From NCBI RefSeq assembly GCF_030269485.1, contig NZ_BSTL01000006.1, positions 1-64,000 of the forward strand: 64,000 bases of DNA. Direction: 5' to 3'. The notes beneath the pieces were generated by a model that saw nothing but the letters and a program-made list of their open reading frames with translations, did no database searches and was not told where the DNA came from. This DNA comes from Actinoplanes sp. NBRC 103695 (lineage in GTDB: Bacteria > Actinomycetota > Actinomycetes > Mycobacteriales > Micromonosporaceae). The translations under genes were made by a program, and so were the position numbers. Of the stretch, positions 15,670 to 24,643 are shown in pieces. The first letter of the stretch is position 1, and each line of letters begins with the position of its first letter.

Positions 15670-18600
15670 ATGAAGCTCCGTACCGCCGCGGCCGTCGCCG
15701 CCCTGCTGGCCGGCACACTCGTCGCCACCCCCGCCCAGGCCGCCCCCATCGGCCAGGGATTCACCGTCACCCCCACCGACCTGGCCTACATCCTCAAGCA
15801 GATCAAGATCTCCGAGGCTCACGTACGCGACACGACCAGCGCCACCGGCCCGTGCGGCGCCCTGGTCGGCGACGGCCCGGACCAGCTGGCCAGCCCGCTG
15901 CTGGCGTTCGGCCTGCGGACGGTGGACGGCAGCTGCAACCACCTCGTGCCGGGCGAGGAGACGTACGGCGCCTCCGACCAGATCTTCCCGCGCCTCGGCG
16001 GCAAGAACTTCAAGGCCGCGGAGAGCGCGCCGGCCGGGATGTTCGGCCCCGGCAGCCCGAGCTTCCCCACCACGTACGCGGACAAGAGCGCCAGCAACAC
16101 CGTGGTGGACTCGCAGCCCCGCCTGATCAGCAACCTGATCGCCGACCAGACCGCGAGCAACCCGGCCGCCCTGGCCGCCGGCGGATACCCGGTGCGCAGC
16201 CAGACCACCGGCACCGGTGGCGTGCAGATGGACGGTTCCACGGTGCTCATCCCGAACGTCACCACCGACATCGGCCTCAGCGCGCCGTACAACTCGTGGT
16301 TCACGCTCTTCGGGCAGTTCTTCGACCACGGCATCGACCAGACGGTCAAGGGCGGCGGCTCGGTCATCGTCCCGCTGCGCGCCGACGACCCGCTGATCGC
16401 CGGCCCGGACCGGATCCCCGGCAACGCCGACGACCCGAAGCCGGGCGACGCCAGGTACGTGCCGGCCTCGATGCGGTTCATGGCGCTGACCCGGGCGGCG
16501 AACCAGCCCGGCCCGGACGGGAAGCTCGGCACCGCCGACGACGTCCAGGACGCCCGCAACACCGACAGCCCGTACGTCGACAACTCCCAGACGTACACCT
16601 CGCACGCCTCGCACCAGGTCTTCCTCCGCGAGTACGCGCTGAACGCCGCCGGCCGCCCGGTCTCCACCGGCAACCTTCTCGCCGGGGCGTCCGGTGGCCT
16701 GCCCACCTGGGCGGAGACGAAGGCTCAAGCCCGTACCCGGCTAGGTCTTGATCTTGCCGACAAGGACGTGCTGGCCGTTCCGGCGGTCCTGGCCGACGCC
16801 TACGGCAAGTTCGTGCCCGGCCCGGCGAGCGGCCTCCCGCAGTACGTCACCAGGCACGGCCTGGTCGAGGGCGACCTGACGCACCCGGTCGCGGTGCCGG
16901 CCGACGTGCTGTCCTTCGACACCGCGTTCCTCTCCGACATCGCGCACAACGCCGACCCCGGCGCGGTGGACACCGACCACAACCCGGCCACCCCGCCGGT
17001 CGCGCCGCGCGCCGACGACGACACGACCGCCTCGGCCGACTTCGCGTCCCAGCCGGCCGGCACCTACGACGACGAGATGCTCGACGCGCACTACATCGCC
17101 GGCGACGGGCGGGCCAACGAGAACATCGGCCTGACCGCGGTGCACACCATCTTCCACTCGGAGCACGAACGCCTGGTCGGCGACATCGAGCGGGTGCTCA
17201 CCGAGGACGACACGGCGCCGGGCCTCGCCGCGTTGGGCGACTGGCAGCTGGCCGACGGCTCGTGGAACGGCGAGCGGATCTTCCAGGCCGCCCGCTTCGT
17301 CAACGAGATGGAGTACCAGCACCTCGTCTTCGAGGAGTTCGCCCGCAAGGTCCAGCCGGCGATCAACCCGTTCCAGCCGTTCGCGTTCACCCAGACCGAG
17401 ATCAACCCGGCGATCACCGCCGAGTTCGCGCACGCCGTCTACCGCTTCGGGCACTCGATGCTCACCGAGCGCATCAGCCGCACCCTCGCCGACGGTACCG
17501 ACGCGTCGATGCCGCTGCTCGACGGCTTCCTCAACCCGCCGGCGTTCACGGCCGGCGGCACGCTCGGCCCCGAACAGGCGGCCGGCTCGATCGTGATGGG
17601 CATGTCCGACCAGGTCGGCAACGAGCTCGACGAGTTCGTCACCGACACGCTGCGGAACAACCTGCTCGGCCTGCCCATGGACCTGGCCGCGGTCAACATC
17701 GCCCGGGGCCGCTCCGAGGGGCTGCCGTCGCTGAACGTGTTCCGCCGCTCGGTCGCACCCGCGCTGGCGCCCTACACCAGCTGGGTCGACTTCGGTGAGC
17801 ACCTGAAGCACCCGGAGTCGCTGGTCAACTTCATCGCCGCGTACGGACAGCACCCCTCGGTCCTGAACGCCTCGACCGTGGCCGGCAAGCGCGCGGCGGC
17901 CCAGGCTCTCGTGGACGGCGAGACGGCCGGCGCGGCGACGTTCATGAACGCCCCGGCCGCGTCGTCCGGGCTGGACGACGTCGACCTGTGGATCGGCGGC
18001 CTGGCCGAGCAGACCGACCCCTTCGGCGGCCTGCTGGGCAGCACCTTCAACCACGTCTTCGAGAACCAGCTGACCAACCTGCAGAACGGCGACCGGCTCT
18101 ACTACCTCGCCCGTACGCCCGGCATGAACCTGCGCACCCAGCTGGAGGGCAACTCGTTCGCCGAGCTGATCATGCGCAACACCGACGCGCACACGCTCAA
18201 GGCCGACTCGTTCGCCACGGCCGACTGCAAGTTCGAGCTGTCGCACATCGCCAGGACCGGCGGCAACGAGGTCGACGACGACCCGGCGACCGCCTGCGAC
18301 GAGCATGCGCTGCTGATCCGTCTCGCCGACGGCACCATCGCCTACCGCTCCCGCAACAGCGCCGACCGGCCCGGCATCAACGGGCAGTCGGTCTACAACG
18401 GCACCGAGGACGCCGACCGGGTCCGCGCCGGCAACGACAACGACACCGTCTGGGGCGCCGAGGGGGACGACGTCCTGGAGGGTGGCGCCGGCAACGACGT
18501 CGCCGTCGGCGGCGAGGGCGACGACATCATCACCGACGCGGCCGGCGACGACATCCCCAAGGGCGGCCCCGGCAACGACGCCATCGCCGGCGGCATCGGC

Positions 18601-21123
18601 CTGGACATCGTGATGGGCGGCACCGGCAAGGACTTCACCGACGGCGGCGCCAACATCAACGAGACGTTCGCCGGCGAGGGCGACGACTTCGTGCTGGCCG
18701 GCGACGGCGAGGACGCGGTGTTCGGCGACGCCGGCGACGACTGGCAGCAGGGCGGCAACGGCCCCGACCTGCTCCAGGGCGACAGCGGCAACCTGTTCTT
18801 CCTGGACGACTCCAACAAGCCCGGCAACGATGTGCTGATCGGCGACGGCGGCGACGACGACTACGACATGGAGGGCGGCGACGACATCGGTGTCCAGGGC
18901 CCCGGCATCGAGAAGAACGCCGGCGGTTCGGGCTACGACTGGTCCATTCAGGGGACCGACTCCGATCTGGCTCTCCCTCTCGCGCCCCTGGGCACGCTGA
19001 CCATCGGGGTGCGCGACCGCTACAACGAGGTCGAGGCGCTCTCCGGCACATCCGGGAACGACACGCTGCGCGGGGACGACGTGGTGCCCTCGGCGGTCGG
19101 AGACGGCGGATTCCTCGGCTGTGACGCCCTGGACGCGGCCGGCGTGGCCCGGATCCGCGGACTCGACCAGGTGGTAACCACGCTGCCCACGCCGGTGTCG
19201 GCCGTCGGCAACTCCACCGGCCGGCCCTGCGACCTGCACGGCGACGTGTGGGGCGACGGCAACATCCTGCTCGGCGGCGCCGGCGACGACATCCTCGAAG
19301 GCCGCGGCGGCAACGACATCCTCGACGGCGACCGCTCCGTCAACGTGCGGCTCAGCGTCCGCGACGCGAACGGCGCCGAGATCCGGTCCGCCGCCGGCAT
19401 GACCGAGCTCCAGGCCGACGTCTTCGCCGGCACGATCAACCCCGGTCAGATCTTCACCGTACGGGAAATCCTGACCTCGCCCGGCGCGGGCACCGACTCG
19501 GCGGTGTTCTCCGGCAACCGCGCCCAGTACCTCATCGAGAAGGCCGGCGACGCGCTCATCGTCAACGGCCCCGACGGGGTCGACACGGTCCGCAACGTGG
19601 AGAAGCTGCGGTTCGCCGACGAGACCGTCGACGCCGGCCAGTTCGAGGCGTTCTTCGGGGTCACGGCGCTCGCCGGGGACGGGCAGGCCACGGCGCTGTT
19701 CACCCTGCCGGCGACCGACGGCGCCGCGGTCACCGGGCTGACGCTGGAGCAGACCGCCGGCGGGGTCAGCACCCTGATCACGCTGCCCGCCGACGCGACC
19801 AGCTTCGTGGCTGCCGGGCTCACCAACGGGGTGCCGGTCACCTTCCGGCTGCGGGTCAGTACGGCTGCTGGGGTGGGTGCCTTCAGTGAGGCGTCGGCGC
19901 CGGTCATCCCGGTGGCGGCTGCCCCGGCAGACGGTGACGACGAGGGCGACGAAGGAGGCGACGACGGCGACGAGACCGGCGACGACGGCACCACCGATCC
20001 GGCTGGTCCGTCTGGCCCCGCCGATCCCGCTGGTCCGGCCGGATGTGTCGCTCACACGGCTGGGGCGCCCCTTGCGCCCTGCGCACCGATGATCGGATCG
20101 GCGACGGCCGGGGACGAGTCGGCCGTGGTCCGCTGGACGGCGCCGGCTTCGGACGGCGGCACCCCGATCTTCGGGTACGAGGTCCAGGCTCTCAACGACG
20201 AAGGCATCGTGGTGGACGTCGACGTGGCCGGCCCTGAGGCGACCGAGATGACGTTCCGCAACCTGACCAACGGCTCGTCCTACACGTTCTGGATCCGCGC
20301 GGTGAACGCGGCCGGGGCGAGCGACTTCTCCTTGGTTTCCAACGCGGTCACCCCGGTGCCGGCGCGGGTCGATCCCACGCCCACGACCCCGTCCACGCCC
20401 ACGACCCCGCCGACGACCCCGTCCACTCCCACCACTCCCACCCCCACGACTCCGACTCCGACCACCCCGGTTCCGACGACTCCGGTTCCGACCAAGCCGG
20501 CTACCACCGGGCCGCAGGCTGCGGTGACGGTGCCGGGAGCTCCGCAGATCGGGGCGATCAGCGCCGGTGACCGGCACGCGACCGTCCGGTGGACCGCACC
20601 GGCCGGAGGCGCCGACCTCTACGAGATCCAGGTGATCGACGCGGCGACCGGCCGCCCGACCGGCGCGATGCGGCTGGTCTCCGACAACGAGTCACCCGAG
20701 GTGATCGACGGGCTGGTCAACGGGCGGGCGTACCGCTTCGGTGTCCGTGGGATCAACGCGGCCGGCGCCGGTCCGCTCTCCGCGCTCAGCGCCGTAGCCC
20801 GGCCGATCTCGACCGCCGGAACGCCGCACACGGTGACCGGCACCGCCGGAGCCAAGGGCGGCGCGGTCACCGCCTCGGTGAGGTGGACGCCGCCCGCCTA
20901 CACCGGCGGTTCCCCGATCACCGGCTACCGCATCACCGCCCAGCGGCTGAACGCCAAGGGCATCGCCACCGGCGCCCCGGTCGTGAAGACGGTGAAGGCC
21001 CGCACCTGGACGTTCACGGCGGCCCGCGGAGTCCCGGCCAACACCAAGTACCGGATCGTCGTCCAGGCCGTCAACGCGGCCGGCCCGGGCACCGGCAAGG
21101 GGGCGACCGTCCTGGCCCGCTGA
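15670..21123 (+). CDS. Giant secreted heme peroxidase with RTX repeats and FN3 domains
   Basis: A 1817-residue protein with an AAGGAG ribosome site and a Sec signal (residues 1-27, cleavage after TPAQA). Residues about 200-830 form an animal-type (peroxidasin-cyclooxygenase) heme peroxidase: distal His220 in GQFFDHGID, EHER at 498-501, and probable proximal His595 in YRFGHSM. Residues 915-1070 carry calcium-binding GGxGxDxxx nonapeptides, with a second short block near 1194-1220. Four FN3-like domains follow at about 1329, 1473, 1623 and 1718, separated by an Asp/Glu/Gly linker (1421-1447) and a Thr/Pro linker (1567-1615). The catalytic residues look intact. It probably makes hypohalous acids or radicals at the cell surface or on polymers. 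Confidence 0.85.
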   Translation: MKLRTAAAVAALLAGTLVATPAQAAPIGQGFTVTPTDLAYILKQIKISEAHVRDTTSATGPCGALVGDGPDQLASPLLAFGLRTVDGSCNHLVPGEETYGASDQIFPRLGGKNFKAAESAPAGMFGPGSPSFPTTYADKSASNTVVDSQPRLISNLIADQTASNPAALAAGGYPVRSQTTGTGGVQMDGSTVLIPNVTTDIGLSAPYNSWFTLFGQFFDHGIDQTVKGGGSVIVPLRADDPLIAGPDRIPGNADDPKPGDARYVPASMRFMALTRAANQPGPDGKLGTADDVQDARNTDSPYVDNSQTYTSHASHQVFLREYALNAAGRPVSTGNLLAGASGGLPTWAETKAQARTRLGLDLADKDVLAVPAVLADAYGKFVPGPASGLPQYVTRHGLVEGDLTHPVAVPADVLSFDTAFLSDIAHNADPGAVDTDHNPATPPVAPRADDDTTASADFASQPAGTYDDEMLDAHYIAGDGRANENIGLTAVHTIFHSEHERLVGDIERVLTEDDTAPGLAALGDWQLADGSWNGERIFQAARFVNEMEYQHLVFEEFARKVQPAINPFQPFAFTQTEINPAITAEFAHAVYRFGHSMLTERISRTLADGTDASMPLLDGFLNPPAFTAGGTLGPEQAAGSIVMGMSDQVGNELDEFVTDTLRNNLLGLPMDLAAVNIARGRSEGLPSLNVFRRSVAPALAPYTSWVDFGEHLKHPESLVNFIAAYGQHPSVLNASTVAGKRAAAQALVDGETAGAATFMNAPAASSGLDDVDLWIGGLAEQTDPFGGLLGSTFNHVFENQLTNLQNGDRLYYLARTPGMNLRTQLEGNSFAELIMRNTDAHTLKADSFATADCKFELSHIARTGGNEVDDDPATACDEHALLIRLADGTIAYRSRNSADRPGINGQSVYNGTEDADRVRAGNDNDTVWGAEGDDVLEGGAGNDVAVGGEGDDIITDAAGDDIPKGGPGNDAIAGGIGLDIVMGGTGKDFTDGGANINETFAGEGDDFVLAGDGEDAVFGDAGDDWQQGGNGPDLLQGDSGNLFFLDDSNKPGNDVLIGDGGDDDYDMEGGDDIGVQGPGIEKNAGGSGYDWSIQGTDSDLALPLAPLGTLTIGVRDRYNEVEALSGTSGNDTLRGDDVVPSAVGDGGFLGCDALDAAGVARIRGLDQVVTTLPTPVSAVGNSTGRPCDLHGDVWGDGNILLGGAGDDILEGRGGNDILDGDRSVNVRLSVRDANGAEIRSAAGMTELQADVFAGTINPGQIFTVREILTSPGAGTDSAVFSGNRAQYLIEKAGDALIVNGPDGVDTVRNVEKLRFADETVDAGQFEAFFGVTALAGDGQATALFTLPATDGAAVTGLTLEQTAGGVSTLITLPADATSFVAAGLTNGVPVTFRLRVSTAAGVGAFSEASAPVIPVAAAPADGDDEGDEGGDDGDETGDDGTTDPAGPSGPADPAGPAGCVAHTAGAPLAPCAPMIGSATAGDESAVVRWTAPASDGGTPIFGYEVQALNDEGIVVDVDVAGPEATEMTFRNLTNGSSYTFWIRAVNAAGASDFSLVSNAVTPVPARVDPTPTTPSTPTTPPTTPSTPTTPTPTTPTPTTPVPTTPVPTKPATTGPQAAVTVPGAPQIGAISAGDRHATVRWTAPAGGADLYEIQVIDAATGRPTGAMRLVSDNESPEVIDGLVNGRAYRFGVRGINAAGAGPLSALSAVARPISTAGTPHTVTGTAGAKGGAVTASVRWTPPAYTGGSPITGYRITAQRLNAKGIATGAPVVKTVKARTWTFTAARGVPANTKYRIVVQAVNAAGPGTGKGATVLAR

Positions 21124-21512
21124 CCCTGTGGACAGTTCACAGGAACGCCGATTTCGCGCGATACGTTCAACGCCCACCCACAGGGGTGGGGGAGGCGGAT
21201 GGCCGCGCGCGCGAGATTTCGATCTTGGGAGCGTCAGCTGCTCGGTCGTCCCGGCCGAGAGCCGCGTCGGCTGTTTGCCGCCGCTCCAGCCAAGAACAGC
21301 GTCATGCGCTCGCCGCCGTCCCGGCCAGGGGCGGCGGCGATCCGCGTCGGCGGGCTCGCGCCGCGTCGGTTGGGCTGACGCCGCGTCTGGTGGGCTCGCG
21401 CCGCGTGGTGGGCGCTGGCGGGCTGGCGCCGCGCCCGTCTGGCTGGCGGGCTGGCGCGTCGGTGGGCTGGCGCCGCGTTGGCGGTCCCGCGGTGTGGGTG
21501 GGCCCGCGCCGT
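21124..21512. other. Intergenic region with dispersed repeat and degenerate GC-rich repeats
   Basis: No gene is seen. It contains the left copy of the dispersed element (21127-21226). From about 21350 to 21500 there are imperfect repeats of words such as GGCTGGCGCCGCG and GTGGGCTCGCGCCGCG. It separates the peroxidase gene from the convergent PNPOx-like gene. Confidence 0.6.
21127..21226. repeat. Dispersed repeat element, copy 1
   Basis: About 100 bp sharing a core of 27 identical bases (21172-21198) with copy 2 at 29761-29787. The similarity continues at low level on both sides: a TGTGGAC word lies exactly 45 bases before the core in both copies, and a GCGCGC...TTTCGA stretch follows it. The core contains a hairpin, CCCACCC and GGGTGGG around a 4-base loop. 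This copy is intergenic, right after the peroxidase stop. Confidence 0.75.
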
Positions 21513-21953
21513 CTACTCGCGCTCGACCCGGCTCAGCCCGCCCGAGGGCGTCCACCATTCGACGACCAGCAGCGTCGCCGAAGCGTTGAGTCGCGTGTGC
21601 ACGACTTCCGCGATGTCGGCCCGGAACCGGTCCTCGTCCGAGTCGACAGCCACCGCCCGCCCGGCAATCTTGGCCTCGCCCGGCCACTGGGCCTCCGCGC
21701 CTTCGACCGGGTCGACCGTGGCGCTGTGCAGCGCGAACCTCGGGTCCCGCCGCAGGTCGGCCCCTTTCCGCGCTCCGGGCATGGAGCCGAACGCGAGCTC
21801 GCCCTCTTCGAACACGGTCTCGATCCCGGAGATCCGGGGCGCGCCGTCACGCCGGATGGTGGCGAGTGTCTTGTGCCGGTGAGCGTCGAACAGTGCCCGC
21901 ACCCGGCCGGCGAACTCCGGCTCCGCTCGTTCCAGGTCCTGCCACGAGGTCAT
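21513..21953 (-). CDS. Pyridoxamine 5'-phosphate oxidase-like (split-barrel) protein
   Basis: A 146-residue flavin split-barrel protein. The motifs KTLATIRRDGAPRISGIE, LAFGSMPGARKGADLRRDPRFALH and a final VVEWWTPSGG strand are typical of small F420- or FMN-binding PNPOx-like proteins. An alternative start lies three codons upstream at 21962. Such proteins reduce quinones or other small molecules; the cofactor cannot be assigned. It is the last gene of the minus-strand run containing the CadD-like gene and paaK. Confidence 0.75.
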   Translation of the reverse strand: MTSWQDLERAEPEFAGRVRALFDAHRHKTLATIRRDGAPRISGIETVFEEGELAFGSMPGARKGADLRRDPRFALHSATVDPVEGAEAQWPGEAKIAGRAVAVDSDEDRFRADIAEVVHTRLNASATLLVVEWWTPSGGLSRVERE

Positions 21954-21980
21954 GCGCCTCATGGTCGCAGGGAGTGGTGG

Positions 21981-22562
21981 TCAGAGTCCGAACGCCCCGC
22001 CTTCGACCAGGATGAGCACGCCGATGCCGATCAGGACCACGGGCAGCAGGATGTGACCCCATCGGCTGAGCGCCTCGGCGATGGGCGGCCGGGTCGCGAA
22101 GAACCGTCCGGCGGCGACCCACACGGCGACGAGCACGAGGAACACAAGGGCGTAGGTGACCATCCCGCCGATGCCCGCGGTGGCGAAGACGGGCACGTAC
22201 ACGCCGATGTTGTCGCCGCCGTTGGCGAAGGTCACGGCGGCGACTTCCAGGATCCGGGGCCCTGACGAGCCCACGGAGGAGTCGGTGGAGTCTCCCCGGT
22301 GGCGCCACGACTGGATCGCGGCCTTGACGCCCAGGGCGAGCGGCAGCAGGCCGAGGTAGGGGATGGCGGCGTCGGGCAGGAAGGTCGCTCCGAGGGCGGC
22401 CGCCACGGCCACGGCGAGGATGCCGGCGAATCCGAGGTACTGGCCGACGGCGATGGTGCGGGTGGTGTGCGGCCGGCCCGCTCCCTGGGCGAAGAACAGG
22501 GCGATGATCAGGATGTCGTCGATGTTGGTGACGGCGAACAGCCCGACGGCGAGGAGCACCAC
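21981..22562 (-). CDS. CadD-family cadmium resistance transporter-like protein
   Basis: A 193-residue membrane protein with five to six hydrophobic segments. Family motifs are present: VTNIDDILIIALFFAQ near the start and VTFANGGDNIGVYVPVF in the second half, each with the acidic residues thought to bind metal. The best start is a GTG at 22562 (or 22559), just after the paaK stop; no ATG is nearby. CadD proteins export or sequester cadmium and related cations. Its position directly downstream of paaK suggests co-transcription, but a metabolic link is not evident. Confidence 0.75.
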   Translation of the reverse strand: MVLLAVGLFAVTNIDDILIIALFFAQGAGRPHTTRTIAVGQYLGFAGILAVAVAAALGATFLPDAAIPYLGLLPLALGVKAAIQSWRHRGDSTDSSVGSSGPRILEVAAVTFANGGDNIGVYVPVFATAGIGGMVTYALVFLVLVAVWVAAGRFFATRPPIAEALSRWGHILLPVVLIGIGVLILVEGGAFGL

Positions 22563-22573
22563 GGGTCGAGACG

Positions 22574-23863
22574 TTACCGCTGGTCGACGATCCGCTTCAT
22601 CTTGCCCATCGAGCGCTCCACCCCGTCGGGCTCGATGACCTCGACTGTCACGCTCACTCCGATCGTGTCCTTGATCAGCGTTTCCAGCTCGCGCGCGGCA
22701 GAAGATGAATCGGCACCGGGACGCCGTTCCACCCGGACCGTGAGCGCGTCCAGCCGGCCGGCACGGGTCAGCACACACTGGAAGTGGGGCGTCAGCGCGG
22801 GCGTACGCAGAATCAGCTCTTCGATCTGGGTGGGGAAGAGGTTGACCCCGCGGAGAATGATCATGTCGTCGGTGCGGCCGGTGATCTTCTCGATGCGGCG
22901 CATCGGGCGGGCCGTGCCGGGCAGCAGCCGGGTGAGGTCGCGGGTGCGGTAACGGACGACCGGCATGGCCTCCTTGGTCAGGGAGGTGAAGACGAGCTCA
23001 CCGTAGGAACCGTCGGGCAGGACGTCGCCGGTGACCGGGTCGACGATCTCGGGGTAGAAGTGGTCCTCCCAGACGTGCGGCCCGTCCTTGGTCTCCACGC
23101 ATTCGTTGGCCACACCGGGGCCCATCACCTCGGACAGCCCGTAGACGTCGACCGCGTGCATGTCGAGGGTCTGCTCGATCTCCAGCCGCAGGTTCTGCGT
23201 CCACGGTTCGGCGCCGAAGACGCCCACCCGCAGCGAGGTGCCGCGCGGGTCGACGCCCTGGCGCCGCATCTCGTCGACGATGGCGAGCATGTAGCTGGGC
23301 GTGACCATGATGACGTCCGGCTGGAAGTCCTGGATCAGCATCACCTGCCGGGACGTCATGCCACCGGACACGGGTATCACGGTGCAGCCGAGCTCCTCGG
23401 CGCCGTAGTGCGCACCCAGACCCCCGGTGAAGAGCCCATATCCGTACGCGATGTGCACGCGATCGCCGCGCCGGCCGCCGGACGCCCGGATCGAGCGGGC
23501 CATCAGCCGCGCCCAGGTGCGGACGTCGTCGAGCGTGTAGCCGACGACGGTGGGTCGTCCCGTGGTGCCGGACGACGCGTGGATCCGGGCGATCCGGTCG
23601 CGCGGCACCGCGAACATGTCGAACGGGTAGTTGTCCCGCAGGGTGGCCTTGTCGGTGAACGGAAAGCGCGCCAGGTCGGAGAAGTCCCGCAGGTCCGAAG
23701 GGTGCACGTCGGAGGCGGCGAACATCTTCCGGTACTGCGGCACGTTCTCGTACGCGTGCCGCAGCGACCACTGCAGCCGCGTGAGCTGCAGCCCCCGGAG
23801 CTCGTCGACGGACGCCCGCTCGATCGGTTCCAGATCTTCCGGACGAGGAGTTCGATCTTCCAC
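22574..23863 (-). CDS. paaK: Phenylacetate-CoA ligase
   Basis: A 429-residue ANL-superfamily adenylating enzyme that makes phenylacetyl-CoA, the entry step of the aerobic pathway. The ATP motif ASSGTTGRPTVVGYT, VFGAEPWTQ, YGLSEVMGPGVANEC and the hinge TGRTDDMIILRGVNLFPTQIE are all present, and the C-terminal catalytic Lys lies in SMGKMKRI. The GTG start at 23863 has an AAAGG site in front of it, overlapping the end of the TetR gene, which it follows by two bases. Length and motifs match a functional PaaK. Confidence 0.92.
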   Translation of the reverse strand: MEDRTPRPEDLEPIERASVDELRGLQLTRLQWSLRHAYENVPQYRKMFAASDVHPSDLRDFSDLARFPFTDKATLRDNYPFDMFAVPRDRIARIHASSGTTGRPTVVGYTLDDVRTWARLMARSIRASGGRRGDRVHIAYGYGLFTGGLGAHYGAEELGCTVIPVSGGMTSRQVMLIQDFQPDVIMVTPSYMLAIVDEMRRQGVDPRGTSLRVGVFGAEPWTQNLRLEIEQTLDMHAVDVYGLSEVMGPGVANECVETKDGPHVWEDHFYPEIVDPVTGDVLPDGSYGELVFTSLTKEAMPVVRYRTRDLTRLLPGTARPMRRIEKITGRTDDMIILRGVNLFPTQIEELILRTPALTPHFQCVLTRAGRLDALTVRVERRPGADSSSAARELETLIKDTIGVSVTVEVIEPDGVERSMGKMKRIVDQR

Positions 23864-23865
23864 GA

Positions 23866-24465
23866 CTAGACCTTTCTGGTACGCAGCCCTTCGAACGCCA
23901 TCGTGACCACGGCGTCGGCCAGAGCCGTGGCGCCGCCGCGCCGGGGCCGGTACCACTCGGCGAGCGAGTTGACCATGCCGAACATCAGCCTCGCCGCGGT
24001 TGCCGGATCGACGTCGGCACGCAGGTCGCCGTCCAGCTGAGACTGCTTCACCAGCTCGGTGACCTGGGCGTCCAGGATCCGGCGGCGGTTCAGCGCTTCC
24101 TTCTCGACCCCGTTGTTCCCGCGTACGCGCAGCAGCAACGTCACGAACTCCAGCCGGTCGGCGAGCACCAGCACACTACGGCGGATCAGAAGCTCCAGCC
24201 GCTCGACGGGCGGCGCCGGCATGGCCGCGGCCTCGTCCGCCGCCTCCTGCAGACCGTCCAGCGCGTGGTCGACGGCCATCCGGAGCAGGTCCTGCTTGCT
24301 GGAGACGTGGTGGTAGATGCTCGACTTGGTGATGCCGAGCTCCTCGGCCAGGTCACCCATGCTGGTCGCTTCGTATCCCCGCGCGTTGAACAGCCGCACG
24401 GCGGCGGCGAGAACCGCGCCCTGGTCGTGGCCGGGCCGGCCGCGGCGGCGAGGGGAGTCGGTCAT
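23866..24465 (-). CDS. TetR-family regulator, probable PaaR
   Basis: A 199-residue protein. The HTH occupies about residues 13-57 (AVLAAAVRLFNARGYEATS, LAEELGITKSSIYHHVSSKQDLL). The C-terminal helices form a TetR ligand domain typical of acyl-CoA-responsive members. It lies between paaK and the divergent paaN-thiolase-paaABCDE genes, so a phenylacetyl-CoA-responsive repressor role is likely. Start chosen at the ATG whose complement is 24463-24465; it overlaps the stop of a 35-codon leader frame. Confidence 0.85.
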   Translation of the reverse strand: MTDSPRRRGRPGHDQGAVLAAAVRLFNARGYEATSMGDLAEELGITKSSIYHHVSSKQDLLRMAVDHALDGLQEAADEAAAMPAPPVERLELLIRRSVLVLADRLEFVTLLLRVRGNNGVEKEALNRRRILDAQVTELVKQSQLDGDLRADVDPATAARLMFGMVNSLAEWYRPRRGGATALADAVVTMAFEGLRTRKV

Positions 24466-24569
24466 CTCTCGATCACCCGGCTGGGGCCCCGGAATTCCGC
24501 GATGATGCTGTCGGCCCGCAGGAAGGCCTGGTCGCGCTCGAACATGAGATGCGCCGCAGTCTGTGCCAT
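24462..24569 (-). pseudogene. Short coupled ORF, possible paaI (thioesterase) remnant
   Basis: Thirty-five codons with a GGGGGTGG-type ribosome site, ending in an ATGA overlap with the tetR start. The peptide (AHLMFERDQAFLRADSII) resembles the N-terminal helix of PaaI-type hotdog thioesterases, which begin with A-H-x-M-x-x-x-D. The rest of a roughly 140-residue PaaI is missing. It could equally be a genuine leader peptide serving translational coupling. Confidence 0.4.
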
Positions 24570-24590
24570 CACCACCCCCAAGGCTTGATA

Positions 24591-24608
24591 ACCGAACGAA
24601 CGGACGGT
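24591..24608. promoter_or_regulatory. Probable TetR/PaaR operator between divergent paa units
   Basis: ACCGAACGAACGGACGGT is an imperfect palindrome (ACCG and CGGT ends with inner CG pairs), resembling the pseudo-palindromic ACCG/CGGT sites of TetR regulators of acyl-CoA pathways. It lies 36 bases upstream of paaN and 22 bases upstream of the short coupled ORF, so it can control both directions. Confidence 0.55.
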
Positions 24609-24643
24609 AGATAATGAAGACAGCCAACCGCACAGGAGCGCAG

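Noticed and set aside
16741..20577. Open frame of 1278 codons on the minus strand inside the peroxidase gene
   Set aside because: It is the antisense of the RTX and FN3 gene, with Val/Gly/Asp/Arg-rich composition and no domain; a GC-bias shadow.
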